A stretch of DNA of 64,000 nt, taken from assembly GCA_035772785.1 (NCBI GenBank), contig JAOCPU010000017.1:496001-560000 (forward strand), in the 5' to 3' direction. Position 1 is the first letter of the stretch, and each line of letters opens with the position of its first letter. The stretch comes from Phlebiopsis flavidoalba. Lineage: Eukaryota; Basidiomycota; Agaricomycetes; Polyporales; Phanerochaetaceae. The notes beneath the pieces are model-generated. The model worked only from the letters and a program-made list of their open reading frames with translations. It was not told the DNA's origin and made no database searches. Positions 25,011-35,598 of this stretch are shown one piece after another. A program made the position numbers and the translations under genes.

Positions 25011-26366
25011 CTATCCCCACCCTAGCGTATCCACCACTTGGTCAAGCTTCTCCCATCTCAGTTGGGCGTAGGAGATGTACTATAGCCTTTTGAGGGTTAC
25101 GCTCAAAGCCAAAAGCGAAGAGAGGATGTGTGTGTCAGTGGACAGCTCCATAACGAGACCGATCTTGATTCTCCGCAGAATGGGCTCGCGAGTTCGTCGC
25201 TTAGGGAGAGTGGATAGTAGGGTGTCGATAACGTTCTCGAAGATTCGCTGGTTGCCGCGCAAACGGGTCGAGTCTATGACCAGACGCCGCGTGAGGGTTA
25301 GATCCTGAAGGCACCGGGATTCTGGATAGTATGGACAGAGGCAAGGCAGGTAATTGTTCATTCTCTTAAAAGCCGTTGATGAGTAATCTGTTCAGTATTG
25401 AACTGCGATGTCTGAACGCCTACCTTCGGAGCTCATCGTTTGAACGCACTAGTCGACAAATTCCAAGTGAAGCGATGTCGATCCGACGGCCAGGACCTTC
25501 CAGGAACCGCTCAAGCACATCGGTGTTTATCGCGCACTGGATATTATCTACCCATTGAACGTACGCGCTGATCAGGCAACCCGGGGACAGAATCATTGAG
25601 AGTGATGATAGGTAGTGGCTGGCGATGGTGTCGAACCCTGACCCGCCAAAGTCGCAAGGTTTTTGAGGCGTGTCTTCCCGTGAGAAAGCCGACGGAAGTG
25701 TAAGGTAGTTCCCGGTGCCGATCTCAGCTGTGGAACGCTCCACATGGTCAGGGTATCCACCGAATAGAATAACGATATCACGTCGGGAAGGTGGAATGCC
25801 ATGGGTTGGAATGGGAGGAGCGCAGATGTGTACAATCCCTGGTAATCGAACTCGAGGTTCATCAGGGACGAAACATTGGACGCTTGGGCTGCGTCCGCGA
25901 AGAACATGGATGGGGGACACAAAAGTGCCACTGACTTGATCGCCGAAGGTTTTGCAGGCATTGCAAGTGGGCGAGAATCTCGACAAGAACATCTAGTGTA
26001 GGAGCTGCGCAGAGCGGATGGGCCCCGTTGAGTAGGGCCCACGATAACCGCTCGAAATGGCTTCCCAAGAGTGTTAGGGTATGCGTAAAATCTCGAGGCG
26101 CGTTCGCACGTCTTGACGAACACGAGTAAAAGTCCTTGAATGTGACGAGTCTAGTTTCGTTGGTTTGCCAATATAACCCAGGCGCAATAGGGCTATAGCG
26201 GCATGACAGAGCAGGTCGCGGAACAATCGCCGAGATGCGAACGGGAACCAATCCGAGCGACAGTGAACGAGATATACAAGACGAAAGCGTTCTCCCAATC
26301 GATTGATGAGTTTCGAGGACGCTGAATATCTCGTCGAGGGACATCCGCGGGGAGCGAGAGGCCCAT
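25011..26366 (-). CDS. F-box-like protein with leucine-rich/RNI-type C-terminal region
   Basis: Minus strand from ATG 26366 (MGLSLPADV), shifting frame into LDEIFSVLETHQSIGRTLSSC, then FPFASRRLFRDLL. The order Leu-Pro...hydrophobic helix...CSxVSRxW-like...RxLFRxL is the F-box pattern of basidiomycete proteins. It is followed by FTHTLTLLGSHFERLSW, APTLDVLVEILAHLQ, LMNLEFDYQG and LSMILSPGCLISAYVQW, and by LRWEKLDQVVDTLGWG near the end. A stop occurs at 25080-25082 in one frame; the last family-like residues lie in another frame and stop at 25011-25013. F-box proteins present substrates to SCF ubiquitin ligases. The target is unknown and Skp1 binding is inferred from the motif only. Confidence 0.6.
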
Positions 26367-26649
26367 GTTTGTGGCGGAGGCTGAGAGAGGGGAGAGAGAG
26401 GGAACGGACGCGCTTCCCATCAAATTCTCCTGGCCCGGCTTGTGTGCGCATGTATATCGGCCGTGCGCTGATGTCGATTAAAACCCAGACGGGCAGCAGT
26501 GGTAGATTCGAACTCTGAGGCTCGTAATTCGGCCTCAAGTAAGTCAACAGCCGTAGATAGAGCTAAATCAGAGCACCGCAGTGCGGGTTTATCAATTACG
26601 ACCTAACTTGAAGCCCCAATCTCTCCAAAGCGCTTCGGCGTCGACATTA
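26367..26649. other. Short intergenic region
   Basis: About 280 bases lie between the F-box start and the LCMT1 stop, both on the minus strand. The stretch probably holds the F-box promoter. No coding features were seen. Confidence 0.45.
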
Positions 26650-28032
26650 TTAGTTTTCACCCCCCATGTAATGTGCATAGTGTTCGAGGACGAGGTCTAG
26701 TCTTCGCTCTTCAAATTTCATCCATAACTCGAGCTGCGAAATCCTAGATTCAATGAGCTAACAATCGCGTAGTTCGTGCATAGATTAGTGCTCGCACCTC
26801 TCCAGCTCTGACTGGCTGACGCATGATCGTCTAATGTCGCGTAGGGTTATGGCATGCGAAGTGGAGAAGCCATGTCGTGTATATCGGAGGGGCAGCGAGG
26901 CGACGTAGCCGGGTAGGGCTCAACCCCAGGTAGAGACACCTTCCTGGCCTGAGACAGAGTGAGTACATGCAAAGTTCAGAGCCTACCACAGCATTCACCT
27001 TGAGATTATTGAACATCACCTTACCAAAGGCGTCTCCAAGACCGACCACATCTCATAGACGACACTACCGAGAACCGCACCTAGACTCATGAGAGAAGTG
27101 GTCAACGAACCACAACCCGATGAGGCGTCGGACGCTTCGGGTGGTATATATGCGAGGACACATTCGAAGAGTAATAGTGTCGGCAAGGTATTGGATAACA
27201 ACGGGGTTCCATCCGGGTTTGGACTAGTCAGAAGAGCGGCTAGCGTGTCCGATGGATTGTGGCGAAGGTCGGCGGGTAGTAATTGGTATACAGGTGAGTG
27301 CAGTGCCGTTCCCCCATTCGCTATGATTCTATTCAATATATGCTACAGTTGCGAAAGCGATTGAGCAGGTCGTGGGCTCACCTAGCTTCACATCGGCTGG
27401 TGGCCCAAGGAGCGCACTTAGCTCTTTACTCTTACGAATCGCCATGGCCTTCTTGGTGGTATTATCCGTAAAGTCGACTTCAACGTATTTTGCCAGAACC
27501 TTTCCCCTTGCGCCGGCCTGTCTGAGTAGTGTGGGCGAAGCAATCCTCAAGACAGGGCTATTCATACGAAACAGGCAACGCACAGCGATTCTCCAAAACC
27601 GAGTGTCAACACTGCCCGCACCCAAGCTGACGATCTGACATTGCCGGCCCTTCGCGCTCGGTTAGCTCCAGCCATTCGTCTACAAGCTGGTCTATGCCCT
27701 CCGAGCGCACGTAGGTCCCGATGTTTGATGAGCGGAGGTCGAGGAGGTTGTAGATGAGCGCCGCGGGGAAGGAGATACTTGACGAATGGGTCGGAGACGT
27801 AGCCGTTTTCTGTACGGCAGAAAGTCGTGGCAATTGCAGCATCCGAGTCTGTTTGTCGTATCGCCGCGTCACCGTCGGGATATACATTGTGCATGCGAAC
27901 CATGAAATGAGGTTGCTGCATGATGGGTGTGTGGTGGAGAAAGAGAGTCGCGGAGGCGGCCTGGGCGCTCGGCTCGCCCACCACCGGCTTGCAAGCTCTT
28001 GCAAGGCTTGTTGCGACCTCATCCTCGCTCAT
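26650..28032 (-). CDS. PPM1: Leucine carboxyl methyltransferase 1 (PP2A methyltransferase)
   Basis: Minus strand. Conserved blocks are QTDSDAAIARLSAVQNGYVSDPFVKYL, NIGTYVRSEGIDQLVDEWL, the SAM-binding LGAGS(V)DTRFWR (about 27610), KYVEVDFTDNTTKKAMAI, YQLLPADLR, LPTLLLFECVLAYI and GAVLGSVVYEM. The end reads VSLPGVEPYPA and LELWMKFEERRLDLVLEHYA, with TAA at 26650-26652. The enzyme methylates the C-terminal leucine of the PP2A catalytic subunit, which controls assembly of the phosphatase with its regulatory subunits. The start is either ATG 28032 or, closer to homologues, near 27897 (MHNVYPDGDAA). The latter would leave a divergent spacer to TIM22. Three or more short introns and several indels are present. 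Confidence 0.9.
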
Positions 28033-28049
28033 TCGCTTTGTCTTTCCTG

Positions 28050-28833
28050 GCGGTGACCAACCAGCTCAATCATTAACACAAACCTCGTCGGATAGCCATG
28101 AAAACAACCTGCCACTAGTACCCCCCAATATTCCCAAAGGGCAAAGAGCCTCTGCCGCCAGGGGTGGACGGAGGAAGACCGCACAAACATGATGGAGGCG
28201 AAGAAATACCAGGACTATATGACAATGGGCAATGCGTGGAATCCTGTGCTGCAAAACAGTGATTGCTGGTGGCGGTGGTGAGTTTCTCACAATCTTTTGT
28301 CGCGTCGCAATGTGGGGACGTAGTTTTAGATGGTCAAACTCGCTAGGGTTTCGCCATTGGTGCACTGTTCTCGATGATGTCGGCTTCATTTGCGTACGAG
28401 GATCCCCTCGCACTGGGCTCCAGTTGACTACAACCCAGAAGGCCTCCGAGATATTTAAAGAAATGGGCCGCAATATGTATAGCAGTGGCAAGGGTTTCGT
28501 GCGAAAGTCGCAGTGCGCTCTTTGCTGGTATCGAATGCGTCATTGAATCGGCGAGTCCTTCATTGTCCCCATTCCAACACTCAGTGCTCACGTATGACCG
28601 TCCCTACAGTACCGGGCAAAGAACGACATGGTAAATCCCGTTTGCCGCTGGATTCGTAGCAGGAGGTGTCTTGGCTCGGAACGCCCGACCAAGAGCTGTT
28701 GTCCGGTGGTGGCATTGCATTCGCTGCGTTTTCCGCCGCTATAGATCTCTTCCTTCGAAGAGAGACACCAGAGTATGCTCATTTAGTGAACCATGCAGAA
28801 GTTTTTACTGACTCTGTGCACAGGGAAGACTAG
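28050..28833 (+). CDS. TIM22: Mitochondrial inner-membrane import translocase subunit TIM22
   Basis: The frame (start not resolved, near 28050) reads NNLPLVPPNIPKG, MMEAKKYQDYM, KTVIAGGGG, then after an intron (about 28276-28343) GFAIGALFSMMSASFAYEDP, LTTTQKASEIFKEMGRNMYSSGKGF and VGGGIAFAAFSAAIDLFLRRETPE. TAG at 28831-28833. A last 50-nt intron (about 28776-28825) joins TPE to ED-stop. Four hydrophobic segments with GxxxG-like glycines and two cysteines around the intermembrane loop mark TIM22, the channel subunit that inserts carrier proteins into the mitochondrial inner membrane. No in-frame ATG was found upstream, presumably because of a base error. It is divergently arranged with the LCMT1 gene. 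Confidence 0.85.
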
Positions 28834-28879
28834 AGCCTCGTTGCTGGACCTCTGTAGACTATTCTATATCATGGTAATT

Positions 28880-30033
28880 TGTCGTATTGCGTAATATCAT
28901 TGCTATCCTCCGCTCTCAAACTTATGGTCCTCCATACATACCAGTACCCAGCAGCTCAAATCATGACACCACAAGGCAGGGCTCACCTGCACAGTGCCAC
29001 GAAGTTCGAGAGAAGCACTCACCTGAGCTCCTTCGGACGAATCGCGCAGCGTCTGCGCCACGAACGTTCAAAATGATCGCCTGTTGTCTTCGTTCACGGC
29101 CTCCCTCCTTCCTCCTCTCGACCTACGTGTTCAAGAGCTATTTGTTTTTCACAGCATATCACGGACGTCATGGCGTTTGCCCGGCTCACAGACGCGATTT
29201 GTCTCTTGCTGTGGTGGTTCGTGCGGCGGAAATATCCCGTGCCTGCCCTTGTTCAGCTGTATAATAACCATGATGGAAGCGAGTTGATGCCTCTTCCCTC
29301 ACGAACCTACCCTCTTGTTCCCCTCACACGGCATTGTCACTCCCCTAGGATGCGCTTCAGCAAAGGATATATACGATCCAGCATACCAGATGAGCAGCTG
29401 TTACCTCGTATCAAAGGCAAGGATATTGACAGTAAGGTGGAACGGGAAGCCTGTGCGTTTTACTTGTTAACCCCGCCTTCATGTCAGCTAACGCGCGATA
29501 GTATGCATTGTGGCGAATAGACTCCTCTCAATACTCTTATCAACATGTGTTCTCATCATTCTCATATGGGTGTGTGAGCACGACGGTTGAGATTCGCATC
29601 GCGTTCACGAGTAGTCCTCCAGTGGATACGCCCAGCGAGCCACCACGCCAGCATAACTGAGATCGCCGTCTATGTTATGCTCGGCTTGAACGCGGTGGCC
29701 TCGCGGCATCAGTTCGCACTTCTGGCGGTCAAGTCTGCAGCGAATGTACGTCTTCTATCTCCCCCACAGTCTCGCGTTCGCAGTTCACCTGAATTCCGGC
29801 CTCAGAGCGGAACGCTCCAATGGTTCGCGCGTTATTTGCCAGCTCGGCAGGTCAATGTCATGTGGTCAACATTTGAAGCCGTTAATGCGGGATTGGCGAG
29901 TGCATGGTTCATCGGTCGGCTGGTGGCAGCCGTTCCCTACGCTGTGGAAGAGGTCAAACAGCAACGTTTAGAGGAGATTCGTGCGGAAGAGCGCAAAGCA
30001 GAGACACTCCAGGAGAGAAGCTTCATACTTTAA
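28880..30033 (+). CDS. Unrecognised gene with splice-like structure
   Basis: Several good-coding segments follow one another on +: 28990-29160, 29170-29450 (LWWFVRRKYPVPALVQLY, LRFSKGYIRSSIPDEQLLPRIKGKDID) and 29587-30033 (AVYVMLGLNAVASRHQFALL, VMWSTFEAVNAGLASAWFIGRLVAAVP, then a charged coiled-coil-like tail VEEVKQQRLEEIRAEERKAE). The last frame ends at TAA 30031-30033. A possible intron lies at 29452-29500. The hydrophobic stretches at about 29180 and 29890 could be membrane segments. I do not recognise the family, and the start is unknown. Confidence 0.4.
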
Positions 30034-30301
30034 GTGGGAGGTTCCCCTAGTATTGTAAACCCTTTGTTATTTTGACCGACACAGGCTTTATTTAAGACTA
30101 GTCCTCACAAAACCTAATCTTCACAGCCTATTCCCACAACGCGTATTATATTGCATTCACCACATTGCGCAGACTCCACTAAAATCTATCCGCGCTATCT
30201 CAACGGAAGAGGTTAAGCATACGAGGTTATTGTAATCGAGGAACAGTGTGTGTCGACCGGCTGGAGGAGCCGTAAGCTGTCCAATTCAATTCCAACGCCA
30301 G

Positions 30302-31237
30302 TTATCGCAATGGTCGTGGAAGCAATTCCTCGTGTACGTTGAAGTACCTGCGTGATGGATGAGAAACAAATCATTCGCAATATTCCGTTCGTATACCTGT
30401 TGACTTTCCCTGCTTCGCGGCATATACCAGCACCGTCTTCATCCCATTTCACGATCCAGCGGCCAAGTATGTTACCCACTTTTTTGTCCATGGTTTCTGC
30501 AACGGTCTCTTCCCGCGGTAGGTTGCATTTTGCTTTCTCTGTGGGCAAAGCCTCCGCAGCTGGTAGGTTGAATGCTGTTGCAAGCTCCCATTTGGCGAAG
30601 GGTCGGTTCGTCGGAACCAGGAACGCCTGCGGTGTCATACACGCGAGTGACACGCTCGCGCAGAGTGAGGGTAGCAGTTACTAGCTCCATCCCTGTCGCT
30701 TGTTTTTTCCGCTGGTTTGGCAGCAATAGCACTGGGATCCTCTAAAGAAAAATATCGCAGCCTGTTCACGTACGGACGGCCGCCACCATGCGACCATGGC
30801 AGTCGAAACTCCACTGTTGAGTATGACCGTGCCAGCCAAAGCGACTCGTCCGACGAAGGGCACAGCGGAGGAAGTCTCGAGCATGAATATCAACGGCGTC
30901 ATTGTTAATGACATTGCCAGGGACGATATTGAGAATATTTTGACACGGCGAAAGGTGTCAGCCCAGTGGCCGATATGATTCTTCCTCCGAAGCGGAATCG
31001 CTCGCATCGAGTGGGGGATTGGAGATGTCGTGGGAGATGTCGTGGGTGGGTCAGCTCTTCGCGGCGGCTGAAGTTTGGATAAGTTCGCGCCGAGTTTGCG
31101 CAAAGATGGCAGACTGTTTAGGAGGATGGCGTGAGACCGACAAGCCAAAGCGGATGGCAGCCGTTCGGGGTACGCGTCCGGCGAATGCGGCCAGACGCAA
31201 AGGACGCTGGCACACGACAGACACGCGGGATACTCAT
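30302..31237 (-). CDS. TMEM70/TMEM186-like mitochondrial membrane protein
   Basis: Minus strand from ATG 31237 with an Arg/Ser-rich N-terminus (MSIPRVCRVPASFASGRIRR) that looks like a mitochondrial presequence. Two hydrophobic helices follow in TMEM70 style: FRRVKIFSISSLAMSLTMTPLIF and FVGRVALAGTVILNSGVSTAMVAW. After them come VTRVYDTAFLVPTNRPFAKWELA and GRWIVKWDEDGAGICREAGKVNR. An intron (about 30345-30397) joins NR to YFNVHEELLPRPLR with TAA at 30302-30304. Animal relatives assist assembly of ATP synthase or complex I; the fungal role is not established here. Frameshifts occur around 31130, 30730 and 30620. Confidence 0.65.
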
Positions 31238-31594
31238 GGTGCGGTGGACTGTGATTTTTAGGACAAAGAACTGACAATGACCCATTCGTGGTGTAATTTC
31301 TGTTTTCATGTTTATTACGCTCACACGAACGCTGTCGTCGACGACGAGCTCGAGCTTGATGAGGGTGTTCTTGAACGTTCGGTGTAGGTTCCGGCGCCGT
31401 TTCCCACGGTTTGCAAGTGCCTGCCCGTGTTTTTGTCTCAGCCCGAATATTACGTACGGGCGTTTAATATTTTCTCGAGCTTGAAAACACTGGTCGCGTT
31501 TAGCGTCGACGGAATCCGCAACCTCCAACCTCTTCTCCTTTTCTTCTCCCACCACCTCCAACCGTCTTTTCTCCTTTCCTCTCTCCACGTCACA
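31238..31594. promoter_or_regulatory. Divergent promoter region (TMEM70-like / mtHsp70)
   Basis: This 357-bp spacer separates divergent start codons. It contains a perfect three-unit heat-shock element at 31368-31380 (TTCTTGAACGTTC, pattern TTCnnGAAnnTTC). A C/T-rich tract at 31520-31590 immediately precedes the Hsp70 start. Heat-shock factor control of the Hsp70 gene is the natural reading. Confidence 0.6.
31368..31380. promoter_or_regulatory. Heat-shock element
   Basis: TTC-TT-GAA-CG-TTC matches the trimeric heat-shock factor site exactly. It is about 215 bp upstream of the mitochondrial Hsp70 start and about 130 bp upstream of the divergent TMEM70-like start. Confidence 0.65.
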
Positions 31595-34064
31595 ATGTCG
31601 GTATAAGGTGTTGCTCGTTCCGCTCGTACCGCCCGCCTCGCGCAGCGGCATCTATTCCGGCATCCCATCGCTCGATGATGCGAGGAACATGAACACGCCA
31701 AAGTCAAGAACGGTAAGCGTTCCGCGCTTGCAGCGAAGCAGCAGTCCTGTATTAAATGTCAGGGATCAGGCCCTGTCGTTCGGTATATGGATTTGGGAAC
31801 AACGAAATCATGTGTTTCCATCATGGAGGGTCAGGACGTCACGAGTCATCGAAAATGCGGAAGGTGCGCGCACGACGCCCTCGGTTTGTCGCCTTCACGA
31901 AGCACGGCGAGCGTTTTTGGTCGGCCTGCCTGCTAAGCGTCAAGCTGTCGTAAACTCCGCGAACACCGTTCTTTGGCTTCAAGCGTCTCATTGGACGCAA
32001 GTTCATGCGGACAAGGAGGTTCAAGACGACATGAAGCACTGGCCATTCAAGATTGTCCCGACATCAGACGGCCGGGGGGCCGACGGTTGAGGTCGATTTT
32101 TTTTAATTTAATTGTAAACGGTGGCAAGAGGCAGACGTTATTCGTGGAGTGGCCCGCATAATTTATTTGGACCCGTTTTCCCTACCCGTGCTGAATACTC
32201 TTGATAGTCCCCCAGCGGGAGCTCTCCGTTCGATTGTCCTTACGAAGATGAAGGAGACTGCGGAGAGGACTTCCTTAACAAGAAGGTCAAGTGAGTATTG
32301 GCGCGTTTTAAATATCTGTTAGGTGGGTAATAATGTGTTGACGTCCTGCTCAAAAGCCAACGCATGTCGTTCACCGTTTACCGGCGCTACTTCAACGACA
32401 GGCGCAGCGGCCAAGCCGCACCAAGAACGCGGGCCAGATTGCCACGGACTTGACGGTATGCGAGTCATTAAACGAGCCCGAAAACGGCTGCTGCTCCTCG
32501 CTTACGGTCTCGCACCGTGCCTGACAACTCCGTCATCGCGGTGTATGACCTTGGAGGTGCGGTACCTTCGATTATCTCCATCCTTGAGATGCCAGAAGGG
32601 TGTCTTCGAGATCCTGCAAGTCCACTCAAACGGTGACAGACTACACATACTTGGTGGCGAGAGGACTTCCGACATTGCTCCCTGGTCGAGCACATTTTGA
32701 GCGAATTCAAGAAGGACTTACGGGATGGACCTCAAGGCATAAGGAGCCGATGGCCGTTCAACGTATCCGTGAGGCTGCCGAGAAGGCCAAGATCGAATTG
32801 TCTTCGACTCAGCAGACGGAAATCAACCTGCCCTTTCATCGCTGCTGACGCGACGAGCGGCCCCCAAAGCACATCAACTCCCCAAGATCCCTCAAGGCGG
32901 TCTCCAATTCGAGTCTCATCGTTGGCGGCCTGATTCAGCGCACGAGATCGAGCCCCTTGTAAGAAGGCGCTCCACCGACGCCGGTGTGGAAGGCCAGCGA
33001 GATCAATGAGGTCATCCTCGTTGTGGTATGTCCCCCCCCCGTATGCCCCCGTGTTGTCGAGGACCGTCAAGTCCATCTTCGGCCCGTGACCCAAGTAAGG
33101 GCATCAACCCTGATGAGGCCGTTGCGATTTGTGGAATGGCGTCTCTATCCAGGGAGGCGTCCCCCTCCTCGCTGGAAGGCCAAATCACAGCCCCCACAGT
33201 CACCGATATTCCTGATCCCTTGATGTCACCCCTCTTTCCTTGATGTCAGCCCAACAAACCTCTTTTTCCTAAACTCAAAGGTGTATCAAAGAGACTTCAA
33301 AAGGCGGGTATCATGGACCAAAGCTCAATCACCAACCCGTAACACGACCATCCCCACGAAGAAGACCCAGACCTTCTCGACCAAAACCGCCCCGACGGTC
33401 AGACTGCCATCGAAGTGAAGATCTACCAGGGCGAGCGTGAGCTTGTTTCGCGACAACAAGCTCCTCGGCAACTTCAACCTTGTCGGTATTCCCCCCGCAC
33501 CCAAGGGCGTCCCCCAGATCGACTAATTACCTTCGACATCGACGCCGATGGCATCGTCCATGTCACCGCCAAGGACAAGGCCACCAACAAGGACCAAGTC
33601 CATGACCATCACTTCGTCATCTGGTCTCTCTGACAAGGATATTGAGCGCATGGTCGAGGAGTCTGAGAAGTACGCTGAGTCGGACAAGGCGCGCAAGGCA
33701 GTCATCGAGGAGGCCAACAAGGCTGACTCACGTCTGCGCTGACACTGACAAGGGTAAGTTTGCCACGTTGGTCGACGCTTCGTGTACTGAGATTATCTCT
33801 AGCCATGAACGAGTTCAAGGATCAACTCGACAATGCCGAGAAGGAGAAGGTTGAGAAGCTCGTTGCTGAGCTTCGCGAGCTGGCCGTCAAGGGCCAAACC
33901 GCCGACGAGTCCGTCAACGCCGACCTCATCCGCGAGAAGATCGCCGAGACCCAGCAGGCGTCGCTCGGCCTCTTCCAGAAGGTGTACGAGAAGCGCGCCG
34001 CTGAGAAAACACCAGCACCTCCGAGGCCAAGGAGGAGGACAAGAAGGAGGAGAAGAAGGATTAA
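31595..34064 (+). CDS. SSC1: Mitochondrial Hsp70 (SSC1-type chaperone)
   Basis: ATG 31595 is followed by an Arg/Ala-rich stretch ([16 protein letters not shown]), a likely matrix presequence. The ATPase domain shows DLGTT(K)[67 protein letters not shown]-like and EVILVGG-like segments. The substrate domain shows [36 protein letters not shown] and [18 protein letters not shown], and the lid ends [13 protein letters not shown] with TAA at 34062-34064. The protein drives import of precursors through TIM23 and folding in the matrix. A KK/ED-rich C-terminus without EEVD supports an organellar rather than cytosolic form. The gene is heavily frameshifted in this assembly, with gaps around 32100-32230 that probably include introns. 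Confidence 0.9.
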
Positions 34065-34725
34065 GTTCCCCCTCTTCTTCCCTTCATTTCGTTCTCGCTT
34101 GGTTGTTGTCGCCTTCTCATGGACCCATCGCTTTCGCACCTCGCATATCTCACGGATCCCGCATAGATAACTCGAAAAGTAATTTCGACGCACTATTGGC
34201 TCTGTCGACGTACTGTACATCTGCTACTGTTGTAGCATTATTTCCGTTTTTCATGCACATTTGTTACGTACCCCCTAGTTACTTACCACCCCCCGCTCAG
34301 CATCCCTCTATTCTGCTCCGCTTTGTGCTTCGCTGTTATTGCTATCCTCATGTCACAATGTACACAAAAACATGAATGGATTCCTCATGTGCATGAAATC
34401 TTTCTGTGCGTCCTGTTACCTGTGTGGTCTGAAACGGAGCCTTCGAGAAGGAGTGGACGCATTCGCTTACATAATCGAGTCTGGCTTGCCAATGAGGGAC
34501 TTCGCGCTCGAATCTCTCCTGGTCTTGGTGTCTGTCTTCCTCATCCTCCGACTTTTCTTCCTTTGCTCGATTTCTCGTCTCTATTACTATGGCTCTCATA
34601 GAGGTGTGTGTATGTTCCTTGATTTCGCGCGGCCCCTCACTGATCCCATCTCCTGTGCTTTTCGTAAATGTCCTTCCCCCATTCTCGCCGGCTCATTGTG
34701 TGTATGGGATTTGCGGCTCGAATCG
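34065..34725. other. 3' flank of mtHsp70 and promoter of UBL5
   Basis: T-rich and pyrimidine-rich sequence. Open frames on both strands here show no family features. Both neighbours are on +. Confidence 0.5.
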
Positions 34726-35078
34726 ATGCTGAACGAGCCAGGTTATTGCGAACGATCGGTTAGGTCGCAAAGGTGAGCGTTCAGAACTCTCCTTATGAAA
34801 GGCACGAACTCATCGCCGGACCCTTGTCTCTGCACAGTCCTAGTGAAGTGCAGTCCGGATGACACGGTCGGCGACCTCAAGAAGCTCATCGCTGCGCAAA
34901 CGGGTACAGACGCGTCCAAAATTCAGCTGAAAGAAAATGGTACGCCACACATGCTGTTGACGTTCGCGGTCAATACGCACTTATTTACGATTCACCAGGG
35001 TACACCATCTACAAGGATCACATCACGCTCGGCGACTACGACGGATTCACGACGGCATGAGTCTCGAAGATGTACTAA
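34726..35078 (+). CDS. HUB1: Ubiquitin-like protein UBL5/HUB1
   Basis: Three exons: [10 protein letters not shown] (after an ATG near 34726, first residues garbled), then [32 protein letters not shown] (about 34838-34938), then [25 protein letters not shown] with TAA at 35076-35078. One inserted base breaks the last exon. The intron ends are GTGAGC...ACAG (about 34773-34838) and GTACGC...CCAG (about 34939-34999). The protein ends in a di-tyrosine, not a processed Gly-Gly, as in Hub1. Hub1 binds non-covalently to spliceosomal proteins and tunes splice-site choice. Length is about the family's 73 residues. Confidence 0.9.
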
Positions 35079-35598
35079 TCTTGCGTGCATTGCTGCGCGA
35101 CGCGGGCCTGCCCTTGCATGGACATCAAGCCCCCAGGGGATCTCTTCACCTAGTCACTATTATAAACCATCTCCTGTATCAACACAAAGGCGTCAAATAG
35201 CAATATGTAGTCAATTACTCTGCAATCCGTCCATCTACTTCTTTCCCCCAGCACCCGATCCAGCTGAGAGTGAAAATTCCATATTCCCCACTCCGTTAAC
35301 GTTCGTTAACGCATATTTTGACCTCCGAGCATTGAGGCACGTCGATGACTCACGGGATTGAACGTTCATGTGGCTTATTGCCAGACATGCGTTCAACAAG
35401 TTCTCACCAAGCAATGTAATACCGAAAATCCGGACCAAAGGTCGATTCGATTCAGAGGGATGAGCTAGTGCTCATTCACAACGAAGTTATAGCGCGAACA
35501 TATGTTCGTCTCTTGTGTGAATCCGTGGTAATTCATCTGTAAGATGAAGACATTCACTACCGCGGTATATGAAAGCTTAAACGCGGTTCATAGTCACC
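35079..35598. other. Convergent intergenic region
   Basis: AT-rich stretch between the UBL5 stop (+) and the PTH2-like stop (-). It holds the short inverted word GTTAACG...CGTTAAC at about 35296-35312. No gene was recognised. Confidence 0.45.
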
